A DNA stretch of 64,000 nt, from assembly GCF_000471905.2 (NCBI RefSeq), contig NW_006499799.1, positions 2,255,204 to 2,319,203 on the forward strand. The letters run 5' to 3'. Below, in pieces: positions 9,585 through 20,817 of this stretch. The notes under the pieces were generated by a model that had not been told where the DNA came from, ran no database searches, and saw only the letters and a program-made list of their open reading frames with translations. A program made the position numbers and the translations under genes. The stretch is from Amborella trichopoda. Lineage: Eukaryota; Streptophyta; Magnoliopsida; Amborellales; Amborellaceae. Position 1 is the stretch's first letter. Each line of letters opens with the position of its first letter.

Positions 9585-12150
9585 AAATCGAGCGTGATCC
9601 GAGCATCAAAATTTCGAAAATCTCATTGTCTTTTGAAAATTTTCAGAAATGTTCTAGATACTATTTTGTTATATTTTGCAACGTTTCAAGTCAAAATAAA
9701 ATAATTAAAAATACATAAAAATATTCTTCTATTAGATTTGATGGCGCTTTATTTTAATTTATTTTCATCAAAAACAATTTTATTTTCTGGTTCTACAAGT
9801 TTAAAGTAAGCTTAGTTTATCAATATATACAAAAAAATAATATAAAAAAATAAAAAATAATAAATTTTTTGGGCGGCACAAGGCGCGCCCATGCAGCACG
9901 GGTCGTGCAGCCCAAGTCCAAGGCGACACGCACTCTAGTTCCCCCCTTCGCCCAATTCATAATTTTTTGAAATTTTTCACGCTGCATCCTGGGACTTTCT
10001 TGTGACTGATCAAAAAGTTTTAGACCAAAATAAAATTTTTAAAAATACTAAAACAATATTTGGCTTGATACAGGTCTGTTGTATTTATTGTTCTTCTGTT
10101 GCACTTTGTTTTAATTTTATTTCATCAAAAAATATGATTTTTCTGCTTCTGCAAGTTTCAGTAGCCTTATTTCATCAAGATCAACACGATTAAAATAATA
10201 ATAATATTTTTGTTTCTTGGGCGACACTACCTGTGCCGCCCAATCACAGAGGTCCCAAAACACTTTTAGGAACCCACAGCCTATTCCAGAGCCTTTTTTG
10301 TGCTTGTTCACTAATGTTTTGCTGAAAATAAAATTTTAAAAAATATACAAAAAAATATTTTTCTTCAGATAAGTCTGTCCCGCTCCTAACTATTTATTTA
10401 TTTATTTTAGTTTATTAATTTTGGCTGAAACCATTTTTCCATGCTTTCACCATGATTAGTCTAACTGTATTTCATCAAATTTAAAAAAATAAAAAAAATT
10501 AGGAAATAAAAAATATATATATAAATATACATCGAGGGCTCCCTCACCCTCCTGAACTATGTCCCGTTCGAGTCACCCTTGACTCGAGCCGTGCTCAACT
10601 TAGCACGGACTGTGCCTGGTTTCATTGTTTTGACTTTACCTTCTTAGGGGTTGCTTACGCCTCCATCTATATTGTGCTTCGAGCGAGTTCGCCTCGAAGC
10701 GCGCATCGCTAAGCACGTTCAGTGCCGAGCGCCCACATATTTTTTTTATTTGCATTGTGTGCCTGACATTATGTTCATTTGCGTGCTTCCTTACACACTC
10801 TAGCACACACCAAATAGGAATCCCAAAAAACCAGAAAACCTGAAAAAGAATTTTCCAAAACCCTCAAAATCCGCGTTAGCTGTGTGAGGGGAACACAACT
10901 TTGAGAGTCGAGGCAGTTGGGATTCACGTAACTTTAACTATGAGCGTCCCTCCATAATCCTTTGCCTCAAAGAAACTCCATGTATGGTAGGACCTGGCAA
11001 AATCCTGTACCAGGAGGCCAGGACCTATGCGAGGACCTATATCAGCCTAGCCGCATTTCAGTAGTTAGGAACTCACTCTCAAGCCAAGCCTACCTATAAT
11101 ACTTTACTAGGTCAAATGTTTTTGTGTGCTTGCTTTCTTATTTTTGATTGGTTAATCTTAGATCTCAGCTCGGACCTGCCTTTGGTCCAAGCTGAACTCT
11201 TGGTCCAAGTTCAGGCTTTTACCCAGCCTAGCCCAGGTCCGAACCAGGTTCACACCCAGGTCCAAACCTAGGTTCCATCTTGGTCCAAGCCGAAGGCTCG
11301 TTCTTAGCACTCTTAGGTCAAGTCTAGGTCCATACCTAGTCTGATCATTAAAACTCTCTAGGTCCAAGTTCCGGCTTAGACCCAGCCTAGCCTAGATCTG
11401 AACCAGGTGCACACCCAGCCTAGGCCCCTTTTTGATTGAGCCAAGGGCTTGTGCCTAAACCAACTTTGATCCAGTCTGGGTCTACTCCCGTTCTAAGTTT
11501 CACAACCCTCTAGTTCCATGCCTAGGCTTGTACCCAACTCAATCTAAGTCCAAACAAGGTTTTCACCTTGGTCCAACCTTAGACTCACTCTTGGCTAGAG
11601 CCGAGACTCGGACTTACCTTATCTAATCTTTGTTTAAGTCCTAGTATAGGTCTAAGCCTAGAGTTACCTCTAGGGTTGGATTAGGCTTACCCTAGTTCTG
11701 AGTCTAAACCAAAACCCGTTGAGTCTAGATTCTAGGCTAATTTTAGCCTAGTGGTCACTCAAGGTTTGCCCCTAGAGTCAGGATACGTCTACCCTAGGTC
11801 GTCGAGTCTAGATCTTACTCAAGTCTGATTCTAGAACCCTGCCAACGACGATCACCATGTCAGTCACCCAAGGTGATTATGATGACTGCTCCACGGCTGA
11901 CTCTAAACCGAACTTTCCCAAACCTAGCGACTAGTATGCCATAATCCCTTGGAATTACGGCCAGAACTCGAGCCAATCCATTATCCATTGTCCAGGTCTT
12001 CAATTAGAAACTGAGTCCCAGGGATCAACTCCTAACCCTGAGCTCTATATGGTTCGAAAAGTTGGCTCCACCCGAAAAAGATTGAACAGTCAGGGGGTCT
12101 GATCGGGCATTATCCTACCGGGAACCTTATGTAGCCACAGTAGGAGCCGT
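9585..12150 (+). other. Internal region of the LARD-like element, no coding capacity
   Basis: The first part (9585-10540) repeats LTR-like themes: ATTTTTCATCAAAA-type words and GGGCGGCACA-type words recur about every 320 bp (near 9770, 10120 and 10450). From about 11150 to 11850 it is dominated by degenerate copies of AGGTCCAAGCC / CCTAGGTC / AACCTAGG. No retroviral domain is seen in any frame. Confidence 0.65.
11150..11850. repeat. Degenerate CCTAGGTCC-type simple-sequence region
   Basis: Words such as TAGGTCCAAG, CCCAGCCTAG, GGTCCAAACC and TTGGTCCAAG occur many times without a fixed period. It looks like an eroded tandem array within the LARD-like element. Confidence 0.55.
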
Positions 12151-12812
12151 TTGACCTTAGGACACCAGAGCAAGAGCCGTGCAAGGGAAGAAGTTCATGC
12201 GGCATCTAACGCCAATTCCCACAACTCAAACCAAGATAACCCCAAGATGCAGCGGTCTCAGAACCAGGACCCACCTAGGCTAGGAGATCCAATCCAACCT
12301 CGAGCCCCCGTAGTACTGCCCACGATGTCTTGAACACTGTACGCAGTAGAGGTGGCAATCTAGACCAACCCTTAGGCGAGATATGCATTCAGGCTTCCCT
12401 CAAAAGTCCAGTTAACTTAGGTTACACAGTTCATGCCCTAGTTCATTGGTCAGTCCAAAACCAACCTAATAGCATAGATCAACCCATAGCACAGCCGAGT
12501 CAACTGATTCTTCAATCGGTCCCCCCTGTGTATCTGGTCCAACAAACCGTGCCATTTCCGCAATCAGTGGCGATGCCTATGGGTCAATACCCCCCCCAAC
12601 GACAAATGTGTCAAACCGCCCCAGTAACCGTGGCTCATCCATCACAGGCCCAAGCAGGCCAACATCTACCCCAAGTCTCGACTCATCAGTCTACGCTTGG
12701 GAACTGCATGATGCTAAACTGTATTTGCCATGATTACCGCGTTGCTGCCCCACCTCTCTATTTGGAATTGATCAGACAAGTCTTGTCCTATAGAAAACTT
12801 TCCTATAGATAG
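12151..12812 (+). pseudogene. Pro/Gln-rich ORF remnant, perhaps gag N-terminus
   Basis: Two adjoining ORFs (12151-12333 and 12330-12812) overlap by 4 bp at an ATGT/TGA junction in different frames. The first is charged and rich in Asn/Arg/Pro; the second is rich in Gln and Pro (for example PSQLILQSVPPVYLVQQTVP). Disordered N-termini of this composition precede the gag core in many gypsy elements, but the core itself is absent after 12812. Function as gag is inference; it could be non-coding. Confidence 0.4.
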
Positions 12813-13236
12813 CCTTCCTAAGGAAATCAAAGAAATTGCCATGGTTAAAATTTTCAAACAGAGAAAACCCTGAGGTCAAGTGGCATGGCTGTAAAATCTA
12901 CCTCGAGTTTCAAGCCTGCGTAACTCGCCAACACCTCACATCGAAAACCCTAGGATGAAAATGCCCTACGTGGGTGAGCATGGGAGTGCAAAGGCTTGAA
13001 CGGATAGTTAGTGTTCCATCTGCCCACGTGACATCGGGATGACTTTCATCTTTGAGATTTTCCTTCACCTCGAAGGATAGAGAGCATCAGAGGGTCGACT
13101 ATTTCTACTCACCTATCCCTCGAAGGACAGACATTGCAGGTTTGCTATCCCCTCGAAGGACAGGGAATGACAGTGTGTCTACTTCTTTACCACTCTCCTG
13201 TCCCTCAAAGGCCATGGAGCACCAAAGAGGGGCAAC
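12813..13236 (+). other. 3' untranslated part of the LARD-like element with polypurine tract
   Basis: Contains four spaced copies of (C)CTCGAAGGA(C/T)AG (near 13070, 13120, 13155 and, degenerate, 13200). The purine run AAAGAGGGG (13224-13232) lies just before the 3' LTR and serves as polypurine tract. Confidence 0.65.
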
Positions 13237-14541
13237 TGTAGATACCGGCTTTAAATCTGGCAAGTTCTGTGGTTTTCTTTGAACCTTAGGATCAAATTGG
13301 CCTAGTAAACCAAAAATCCACTGATCACATTACTTACCATGTGAACTGGAACCATTCTGCCAGCCGAAAACCCAACAGATGTCTATTTTGACCAGGAATC
13401 CAGTAAACGCGCTGTTTTACGAAAAAATCATTAAATTTTTTTAAAAAGTACGTTTTGACTTCTAAGAGCTTCACAAGAGACTCTGGAAGACACCTAAATT
13501 GAAAAACATCAATTTAGACAAGTTTTAGTTTGGGCGATAAGGGACATGCTGCCCAGGCCACACAAGGCATGTCGCCCAAGTCATCCTGCAATTACACTGT
13601 TTTACGGAAAAAATATTAAAAATAGTAAAAAAATCAGTTTTGACCCAAACATTTTCTGGTAGCTTCAAAAGAGGATAAGGAACACACTTGAAAGAAAATT
13701 TTCAATTTGGAGCATTTTTTATTTGTGCGACATGGGGCGTGCCACCAAGACACGTTTTTCCCCAAACGTGTTTTCATCATTTTTCGTGTTTTTATGGTCA
13801 TCTTTTGGGTCGTTTGGCTGCAAGATGCTATCCGCGTCGGTCAAATCCGAATTTTAAAAAATAAAAGATTGGTTTGACCAAGGTATTTGTTGGTTATAGG
13901 GACAACTCCTCCCTAACAAATTCTTCGTTCAGATGAACTCACTTTGGGTGACCATAAAAGGATGAAAAAAGAGAGGGTTGAATAAAAGGGAGGGACGAGA
14001 AATGTTAGGCAGGAAGAGCAGCCCTAGGAGAGTAGAGAGACCTTCCCTGAGAAAACCCTAACCCTCATCTTAAGCCGAAGTAAACTTACCTAGGGCACAA
14101 CAACCTTAGATCTAAACCATTTCTAGGGCACAACAACCCTACTACTACCAGATACTTGCTGATCGACATCTGGACCACAAGGGCAAAAGGAATCGATTAT
14201 GATACGAGCGAGCCCTTTAAGGCTCAGGAAGCCCAAGCCATCTGTCCTAGTTCGATATTTTTCTCTTCATTTCCTCTATTTCTTTTATTGTATTTTTTTT
14301 ATTTTGATTTGGGTTTGATTCATTTTGATTGAAAATTGTGTTTTGAAATGCTTCAGATCATGCTAGTTCCGCCACAGATCTGAGAGCAGATTTGCTCGTT
14401 TCTGAGCAGATCTGATCTCAGATCTGAATTCTATTGTTCCCACTTTCTTTAACATTGCTTTTTCATTTATTTTTTATCAGTTGAAAGTGTCAGATCTGAG
14501 AGATCTACATCGTTATATCACTCGATTATGCACTATAAACA
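13237..14541 (+). repeat. 3' LTR of the LARD-like element
   Basis: Begins TGTAGATACC and ends ACTATAAACA, followed directly by the ATTAT target duplication. Full-length partner of 8255-9563. Confidence 0.9.
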
Positions 14542-14546
14542 ATTAT
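14542..14546. repeat. Target-site duplication of the inner gypsy-type element (right)
   Basis: ATTAT, identical to 8250-8254. Confidence 0.88.
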
Positions 14547-15193
14547 CAAAAAAATTTAACAGGTATGTCGGCTATATCCGACTTGAAATCATTTATGAAG
14601 CGTTTAATCCAGATGGCCAAAGTTGTAGCAATGTTACAAGTAATATACCCGGCTTTCATAGTATACTGAACTACACAACCATGTTTCTTGCGAGACCAAG
14701 AAACACAACCACTTCCAAAGAGGAATACAAATCCTGGGGTTGATTTTCTATCGTCAGGGTCTCTTGCAAAGTATGCTTCAAAGTTAGCTTGGAAGCACAA
14801 CTTGTAATTTTTAGTTTTTTGAATATATCTGAGTATCCTTTTTACGGCTTGACAATGAGCCATCTCAGGATTACTCTGAAATCTACTTACAAGACCATAT
14901 GCATAACTCAAATCAGGTCTTGTACACAGCATGACATAATTTATGCATCCTACAGCTTGAGCATATGGAATTCTTTTCATTTTAGCTTTGTTATTATCAT
15001 TTAATGGACTCATTTTCTTTAACAATTTTAAGCCTTTACAAACAAGTGTATCTATGGGCTTGTAATTTTGCATCTTAAATCTATTTAAAACACTTTCTAA
15101 ATAAAATTCTTGAGAAAAACATAGAAATATTGAAATTCTATCTCTTGTTATCTTAATGCCCAATACATATGAAGCTTCTCCCATATCTCTCAT
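14547..15193 (-). pseudogene. Copia RT C-terminus and RNase H (interrupted)
   Basis: An open frame of 215 aa begins MRDMGEASYVLGIKITRDR, the conserved copia RT-to-RNase H linker, and continues through YAQAVGCINYVMLCTRPDLSYA and RDPDDRKSTPGFVF to IPVKFF, where it stops because the LARD-like element begins. The usual DAD(W) motif before DPDDRKS is shortened (NFEAYFARDPDD), so the first RNase H acidic residues are damaged. The remaining RNase H codons lie at 8249 and leftwards. Confidence 0.9.
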
Positions 15194-15211
15194 CCCAAAA
15201 TGGCAACTTAG

Positions 15212-15894
15212 TCATGATTTGGTATGGTTAATCATGCTGATATCATTACCGACTATCAAAATATCATCCACATATAGGGACAATATAACCAAATTGCTCC
15301 CACTATTCCAGACATATACACAATGGTCTAACCTGTTTGCTATATAACCAATTTCAGTGATTGCATTATTAAAAGTAAAGTACCATTGCCTAGAAGACTG
15401 TTTTAAACTATATAAAGATTTCTTCAGTTTGTATACTTTGTCTTCTTGGCCTTTAATTACATACCCTTCTAGTTGTTTGATATATATATCTTCTTTTAAT
15501 TCTCCATTTAAGAAAGCTGTTTTGACATTCATCTGAAATAAATCTATATCATAATATGTAACTAATGCTGGGATGATCCTAATAGATGAAAATTTTGCTA
15601 CAGGAGAATAAGTCTCTACATAATCTATACCCTCCCTTTGGGTAAATCCTTTAGCTACCAACCTAGCTTTATATTATCAATGGATCTATTTGCATTAAGC
15701 TTTTTCTTTAGGACCCATTTGCAACCGATGGCTTTTCTATCTTTAGGGAGGTCAACCAACTCCCAAACTTGATTTTTTTTAATAGAATCAAATTCCTCAT
15801 TTATGGCTTGAGTCCACTTAGATGAGTCATGTGGGCTAATAGCTTCACTGTAGCTTCGAAGTTCATCTATTGTATCCTCACTCATTAAATACAT
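15212..15894 (-). pseudogene. Copia reverse transcriptase
   Basis: Two adjoining frames. 15894-15655 has the RT entry motif (SSKWTQAINEEFDSIKKN, WELVDLP, IGCKWVLKKK). 15661-15212 has MVAKGFTQREGIDYVETYSPVA, the catalytic region DLFQMNVKTAFLNGEL and the active-site motif LYVDDILIVG. The frames do not join cleanly (NIKLGW stop, then MVAKGF), so a small indel breaks the gene. The catalytic YVDD itself is intact. Confidence 0.92.
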
Positions 15895-16199
15895 TAAATT
15901 CTTCTAAAGTCGTAGTTGGGGCTTAGTTCTTTTAGGCCTGTCTGGTATACTTGATTCAATTGAATCATTATCACCAAATGTAGAGGGAGTTCGAGAAACT
16001 GGGTCTTTCAGACCTTTATCTTTATCCATTTTATGTAAGTCAATAAGCTTATTTAAAATATTTTCATCATCTATATTTTTTAAGAAATAAGCATCACGAT
16101 TATCTACTAATGATCTAGTATCATGGTTATAGAATCTATACCCCTTAGAATTTTTTGAATAGCCTATAAAAGAGCATTTTGTAGTTTTACTTATAATTT

Positions 16200-16912
16200 A
16201 TCACTATTTTGTTGTGGTATAAGTACATGTGCCCAAAAACCCCAAACTTTCAAGATAGTAAGGTCAGGTTTCCTACCTATCCATAATTCATATGGGGTCA
16301 AGTCTATATATTTTGTTGGAACACAATTAATAATAGACATGCAATGTTGAGAGCCTCACCCCAAAAATGAGGTGATAAATTTGAATGACTCATCATAGAC
16401 CTAACCATGTCCATTAGGTTCTATTTCTTCTTTCAGCTGCACCACTTTGTTGTGGTGTATATGGCATAGTTGTTTGATGAATTATACTATGCTCCCTACA
16501 AAATTCGGTAAAAAAGGTGTAGCAATATTCACCTCCTCTAACTGTTCGATGAATTTTAATATGTCTATCTAACTGATTTTCTACCTTAGCTTTATATCCT
16601 TTAAATGTTTCTAAAGCATCTGATTTTTTTACTCATTAGTTATACATATCCATAACATGAATAATCATCTATAAATGTTATGAAATATTCCATACCTCTA
16701 TGTGTTTTTACATTTAATGGGCCACATATATCAAAGTGAACAATACTAAGTAGTTCACTAGACCTTTTCCCTTTAAGGAAAAGCTTCTTAGTTAATTTTT
16801 CATAAACATATGGCTCACATGTTTTGAACACAATTTCTTCTAAATTGGGGAGTAAGCCTCTTTTAACCATTTAATTCATTTTAAGCCTCTTTTAACCATT
16901 TAATTCATTTTA
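16200..16912 (-). pseudogene. Copia integrase
   Basis: From 16870: KRGLLPNLEE, KTCEPYVYEKLTKKLF (second Cys of the HHCC zinc site replaced by Tyr), then HFDICGP with the first catalytic Asp and FIDDYS. Further left, RGGEY marks the second catalytic position (its Asp replaced) and AERRNRT carries the Glu. Stops and a frame change after 16640 break it. A 29-bp tandem duplication (about 16852-16909, unit AAGCCTCTTTTAACCATTTA...) lies between the pre-integrase and integrase frames and shifts the frame. Confidence 0.85.
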
Positions 16913-17420
16913 TCTTTATTGATATGTCGTAATCTTAAGTGCCATAAATATGAATCATATTTACAAGAAAAAGCATCAAAAGAGGCATCAGAATAACTAG
17001 AAAAAGATGAACTGTCATTAATATTCAGTCGATAAAAATTGTCAACTTTAGTACCATACAACAATGCTCTAGAATGCTTCCCAATGGTGACCCGACCAGA
17101 CCTGAACTTTATTTTATAGCCCTTGACATCTAGCCTAGGGACAGAAATCAAATTGCACCTCATATTGAGTGCATACAATTTAGCAGTCAATAAGAGAATT
17201 GTTCCTCCTAGTAAACATAGCTTGAAAGTACCGACACCAAGTAAATCACAGTAGGTGTCATTTCCCATATAAATCCGCTGGTTACCAGCTGCAATCTCCT
17301 TCTACTATGTTAATCCGTCCTTGGTCCTCGAGGCACGTCGAGTGGATGCTGAGTCGACCCACCAATTTCTCAGATCATGGTTGGCAACCAAAGATTGTAG
17401 GACTATACAGGTCAAGTCCT
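16913..17420 (-). pseudogene. Copia protease and gag-pre-integrase region
   Basis: WWVDSAST near 17370 corresponds to the copia aspartic protease active site, normally DSG(A/C). After one or two stops, MGNDTYCDLLGVGTF (from 17268) continues the protease, and NLISVPRLDVKGYKIKF and the pre-integrase motif YLWHLRLRHINKDKM follow. The second active-site residue (Gly to Ala) and the stops indicate an inactive copy. Confidence 0.8.
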
Positions 17421-18256
17421 TTCTTTTATTTTGATTATTTCAAGCATGGTTGTTATTTTGGATTCTATTTTTGTTTTTCAGCTTGGGACAATTAAACTTG
17501 ATGTGCTTAATTTCCTTATAATAAAAACATGTCTTCTCAACCTTATTCTTTTGATTTTAAAATTTCTCTCATTTCCCTTATGCCTATTTTTTTTTTTATT
17601 ATTGTTAGGTTTCTTAGGAATCTGAGAACATAAACTTTGGGTAAAGTGGAGATCATTTGACTTCTTTGTCATTCTTCTTTTAGCTTCAATCTGATATTCA
17701 TGGGAATATTTAATAGAGTTATCCCTTATACAGAATGGTTCAATGCAATTACAACAGGCTCCTAAGATGGAGGGAGACTGTTAAGGAAAATGGACACTTG
17801 CATGCGGTCGAGGACTGGATTCCCAGCTGCAGCAAGGTCCTTTGCGTGCACAGTCATTTTAACATGCTCAATCACTGAATCTGATTCTTTCATTTTACAA
17901 GAATTGTATTTTTCTAATAACAATTGCATATGGGTCTCAGAAGTGGTCCCATACTTTTCAAATAAGGCACCCATCATACTTTGAGCTGTGGTGTGATCCT
18001 CAAAGACTCTAATCAAACCATCTTCCATAAAGCTCAACGTAGTAGTCCTAGCTACTTTATCATCTTCTAACCATTTGTCAAGTCACCTTTTGGCTTGACT
18101 ATTGGCATTTGGCTCTAAAACTAGTGGCTCAATATCTAGGACATAATCTACCCTATCTTGAAAAAGAATATATCCAATTTTCTTTTCCACTTAAAAAAAT
18201 TGGTCCCATTGAGTTTTTCAATTTTGGATAGTTGACATTACTAGACTAGATGCCAT
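17421..18256 (-). pseudogene. Copia gag (UBN2-type) with zinc knuckle
   Basis: A likely start MASSLVMSTIQN at 18256 is followed by stops. The open part (18037-17762) contains the gag core: TTAQSMMGALFEKYGTTSE, LLLEKYNSCKMKESDSVIEH and MQVSIFLNSLPPS. A CCHC knuckle, CFYYKEIKHIKFNC, lies near 17490-17530 in another frame, with its second Cys changed to Tyr. A poly-A/T stretch at 17590 (NNNKKKN) is part of the basic linker. Confidence 0.85.
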
Positions 18257-19175
18257 TTTAAATTTTTAGATAATACCTAAAAGTTCAAAAAATTTAATTG
18301 TATTTAAGAACATGGTTTCCTGCTAGTCAAATCAATAGGTTGTCGACTTTGTATGGGCAGTGACTTCAATGAAGAATTTCTCAAAAGGTTTATGTTGACA
18401 CTACTGTGATGCAAAAAAAATCAAAAGGTAAGGCAACAATCTACTTTAGGTCATTCTTGCATAAGACTATTTTTCATAATATATGTTTAAGCTCTAGAGA
18501 GAGAGTCTATAATGATATTTAATATTTTTCAACAAAAATATGGCATAACATGACACAAAATATGAATCCACAAAATCAAGATCATGAAATTTTCCCACTT
18601 AAGGAGATCAAATGATAAGATAATTACAGAAGGCAAAGACAATTATAATGCAAATAAAATATGCATAAATGTCTCTAAATTATGAACCCAGCATGCAAAA
18701 TAAATATAAAAATCAACATCAAAATTTAGAGAGAGAATTAACAGGGACCCTTTGAAGCCGAGTTTGTGTTTTAGACACAAGACAATGGTTTCCTTGTAAA
18801 ACAAACTTTAGAGGACTTGTGTAAAAAACATGAAATAAAAAGTAAAACAAGTGAAATTCACCGAAATTTCAGTGAATTTAACTGTGATATTCACAATAGG
18901 GAATTTGATCGCACTAAAGCAGATGAAATTGAGTTGTGAGATGAAAGGGCTTCTTAGGCTTCTTAGAGTAAGAAGAAAAAAAAGGAAAAGGAAAAGAAGA
19001 AAAAAGAGAAGCACGTTGATAATAATCCTGCGATTTGATTCTCACAGTCTTTGCATAATTAGGTCGCAAAGTTAGATAAAAAAAATTATGATAATCGATG
19101 AGCACGAATTAAACATGAAAATAATATTAAGAGAGCAAGGATTAAAAAATAAAAATAAAAATAAATAATAGAACC
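18257..19175 (-). other. Copia 5' leader
   Basis: A-rich untranslated leader between primer site and gag. No domain is seen. The ORFs on either strand around 18850-19100 are low-complexity (Lys/Arg or Phe/Leu runs) and not credible. Confidence 0.6.
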
Positions 19176-19193
19176 TGATCACTCTGATTCCAA
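19176..19193 (-). other. Copia primer binding site
   Basis: On the minus strand, TTGGAATCAGAGTGATCA follows the 5' LTR. It matches the common plant copia site TGGTATCAGAGC (initiator tRNA-Met) with one difference in the first 11 bases. Confidence 0.85.
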
Positions 19194-19571
19194 TGTTGGA
19201 TTATTAGGGAAGAGATAGACCCCCAAACTCCCAGGATTTGTTGGTGGTGTGGTGAGATTTAGGATCGCATAGTGAAGGATTTTCCCGAATAATGAGAACT
19301 CAAAGATTCTCTGTGCATGCCTCTCCATGACCATCAAAGACCTAGTTATAGAGGGATGGAGGAAGCCGTTCTCAAACGTTCCGCTTATTCTTGAAAACTT
19401 TGAGAAATGTGGCCCATAATCTAGGGAGGTGGGTAGTTATCATCTACCTGTTAGATGCTGACTCTTATCTCTCAAAAAAAGGCCCTTATTTAATGATAAA
19501 CATAATATCTATGATAAAGATTAAACATAATATTAAAGTGAGGGCCCCATGGCCACCCATACATACCAACT
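19194..19571 (-). repeat. Copia 5' LTR
   Basis: Plus strand from TGTTGGATTATTAGG to CATACCAACT. The last base is T where CCAACA is expected, the only terminal mutation. It pairs with 7553-7936. Target duplication GAATC follows at 19572. Confidence 0.9.
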
Positions 19572-19762
19572 GAATCCAGATTCTTGAATACCTGGATTTC
19601 TCTCTCTAGAGATTGGAGAAACTCTTCATTATTGCTGGTTGCAGACTTTACTACAATCAAACGACCATCTTCCAAGTTTCGGGCAAGACTAACATCTCCA
19701 TAAGAGTCATTCCCTTTAGTTTTCAGTCTTATCCTGTCTTTAATTGGAAGAAGAGCCACCAT
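19572..19762 (-). pseudogene. MAPKKK-type protein kinase, N-lobe fragment (pseudogene)
   Basis: Upstream half of the split kinase. Starting at ATG 19762: MVALLPIKDRIRLKTKG, glycine-rich loop GNDSYGDVSLA, then ILE-type strand LIVVKSAT with the ATP-anchoring Lys, and helix-C-like FLQSLEREIQVFKNLDS with its Glu. It breaks at FKNLDS exactly at the copia insertion; the other half resumes DSPFIVNHFG at 7552, and the Asp-Ser is the target duplication. The ORF continues falsely into LTR to 19490. The frame is open a few codons upstream (FELFTRAEM), so the true start could be earlier. Confidence 0.88.
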
Positions 19763-19921
19763 TTCTGCTCTGGTAAAAAGTTCAAAAACCTTCAGTTATG
19801 GAGACCTTGATCTGCATTGATTGATCGGGTAATTATCTTGAGTTCTAAATAAAATCTAAATCACAGGGTGCCTTCTCCTTTTCTAAATGTAGCAGAGATG
19901 ACAGCCTTCGAAAATTCTGCA
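19763..19921 (-). other. Remaining upstream flank of the kinase gene
   Basis: About 160 bp between the kinase start and the end of the copy D LTR. No core promoter is recognised in it; the natural promoter is probably displaced by copy D. CTGCA at 19917-19921 would be D's target duplication, but its partner is not in the window. Confidence 0.5.
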
Positions 19922-20817
19922 TGGTTAGGTTCCTCGATCTCACCCTACAGGTCGAGATGACCTGGTGGCACGTGTCTCGGGTTTCAAGGGAACTCGGGAC
20001 TTGATACCGCTCTCTTGAGAACCTTGTTAAGCAATAAGGGTAGATATACCAACGGATGAGAGAAAAATTTTAATGTGAGGCAAGACACACCTCACCTGGA
20101 TCCGTGACACACTCGGGCTGACTCGGTGGGCTCCCTCTTAGATCACGACGGAAAACCCCCTAGTCCTACAACTAACATGTACTCTCCTGTTTCTACAATC
20201 ACACACACATGGTTAATTTAAAAGACAAGTGGGCCAAGGGATCCCACCTTGTCTTTGGGTGAATGTACATAGGCATGCAGACTCAAAAGAAGAAGAAGAG
20301 AGTAAGAGGATAGATGAAAGGAGAAGAAAGAGATGAAAGGAGAAGAACGGATAAAATAGAAGAATGGGGAAGAGAGGAATTAGACTAAGTGGCAAGATTA
20401 ACATAGTAGCTAGACAAGCAAGTGATTGACCCGGCGTGGTAGCAAGATGGGCACAATAACTTAGATCGGCACAATGGCAATACTACTAGATGACAGAACT
20501 ATCACCGACCAGCCTAGTATGATGGCTAGCCTATCGTGGCAATAAGATGGACATGGTAACTCAGGCCGACACGACGGTAATACTACTAGACGACAGGACT
20601 ACCATGACAGTGCTTGATTTAACTTCCCTTGATCAAACCAGAGGAAAAGAGAGAAGGAGAAGAAAAGAGAAGAGCAAAGAAGGAGAGATAAGAGAGAAGG
20701 AAGAAAGAGAGAGAAAAAAAAGATAAAGAAGACCAGTGAGCAAGAAAAGAAACGAGCGACAAGAAAGAAGGAAGGGAAAAAAGGAACACGGAGAAAGAGA
20801 GAGAAGAGAGAAGAGAA

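Larger units (their letters stand above)
8255..14541 (+). mobile_element. Non-autonomous gypsy-type LTR element (LARD-like) nested in copia
   Basis: LTRs of 1309 bp (8255-9563) and 1305 bp (13237-14541) flank 3.7 kb of internal sequence with a primer site at 9565, a polypurine tract before the 3' LTR, and no RT, RNase H or integrase. Exact 5-bp target duplication. Size, long LTRs and lack of pol fit a large retrotransposon derivative moved in trans by an autonomous gypsy relative. A proline/glutamine-rich ORF remnant (12151-12812) may be what is left of gag. Confidence 0.88.
7553..19571 (-). mobile_element. Ty1/copia LTR retrotransposon inserted in the kinase gene
   Basis: A minus-strand element with LTRs at 7553-7936 and 19194-19571, a 5-bp target duplication (GAATC), and the gene order gag, protease, integrase, RT, RNase H, which is diagnostic for copia. 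It spans 12.0 kb only because a 6.3-kb gypsy-type element sits inside its RNase H; without it the element is about 5.7 kb, normal for copia. All reading frames are broken by stops and frameshifts. It splits a kinase gene that reads on the same strand. Confidence 0.92.
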
